Assembly (NCBI GenBank): GCA_964572825.1
Contig: CAZNGS010000062.1
Location: 1-24,809 of the forward strand
Source: CAYVBE01 sp964572825
Lineage (GTDB): Bacteria > Planctomycetota > Brocadiia > SM23-32
DNA: 24,809 nt
Direction: 5' to 3'
Position numbers and translations under genes: made by a program. The notes under the pieces are model-generated. The model did no database searches, had not been told where the DNA came from, and was given only the letters and a program-made list of their open reading frames with translations. Shown in pieces: positions 24,798 to 24,809 of the stretch. Positions within the stretch are counted from its first letter, which is position 1, and the number at the start of each line of letters is the position of its first letter.

Positions 24798-24809
24798 AGT
24801 CCACAGGCG

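Overview
The window is dense, GC-rich bacterial chromosome. It holds 19 protein genes and no rRNA, CRISPR array, prophage or intact insertion sequence. Long antisense open frames run across several genes, as expected at high GC. The combination of genes suggests a Planctomycetota or other PVC/deep-branching metagenomic lineage. The clues are a GH172 (DUF2961) protein, a GYF_2/DUF4339 membrane protein, tandem HEAR-type repeats, a periplasmic HEAT-repeat protein, a TauE–TPR fusion, and pyruvate phosphate dikinase alongside pyruvate kinase. This placement is inference; no marker gene is present.

Layout. Positions 1-6089 hold, on the minus strand, pyruvate phosphate dikinase (116-2980), a DUF4339 membrane protein (3224-3982) and an MgtC/SapB protein (5358-6089). 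A plus-strand gene of four tandem homing-endonuclease-associated-type repeats lies among them (4424-5227). A near-perfect inverted repeat (5287-5343) separates it from the convergent mgtC-like gene. Positions 6344-9062 hold a membrane-anchored S41 protease overlapping pyruvate kinase by 8 nt. Positions 9151-15067 are a complete five-gene Opp/Dpp-type peptide ABC transporter (lipoprotein, two permeases, two ATPases), tightly packed with start/stop overlaps. Positions 15230-17220 hold two minus-strand genes: an exported HEAT-repeat protein with its own promoter and a small Cys-rich membrane protein. Positions 17398-18891 encode a TauE/SafE-type permease fused to a TPR region.

The most interesting block is 18903-24363. 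A perfect -35 hexamer (TTGACA) starts what looks like a five-gene operon: serine palmitoyltransferase (spt), a GNAT-fold protein matching bacterial ceramide synthase (bCerS), an extended SDR matching the ceramide reductase (CerR), a PAP2/AUR1-like integral membrane lipid phosphatase or phosphotransferase, and a GH172 glycosidase-family protein. Together they suggest a compact bacterial sphingolipid pathway: Ser + acyl thioester -> 3-ketosphinganine -> oxidised ceramide -> ceramide -> a headgroup step on the membrane. The last two steps are the least defined and the most novel part.

The window closes with a small convergent TPR protein (24380-24694, minus) and a palindrome next to a sequence resembling an insertion-sequence end.
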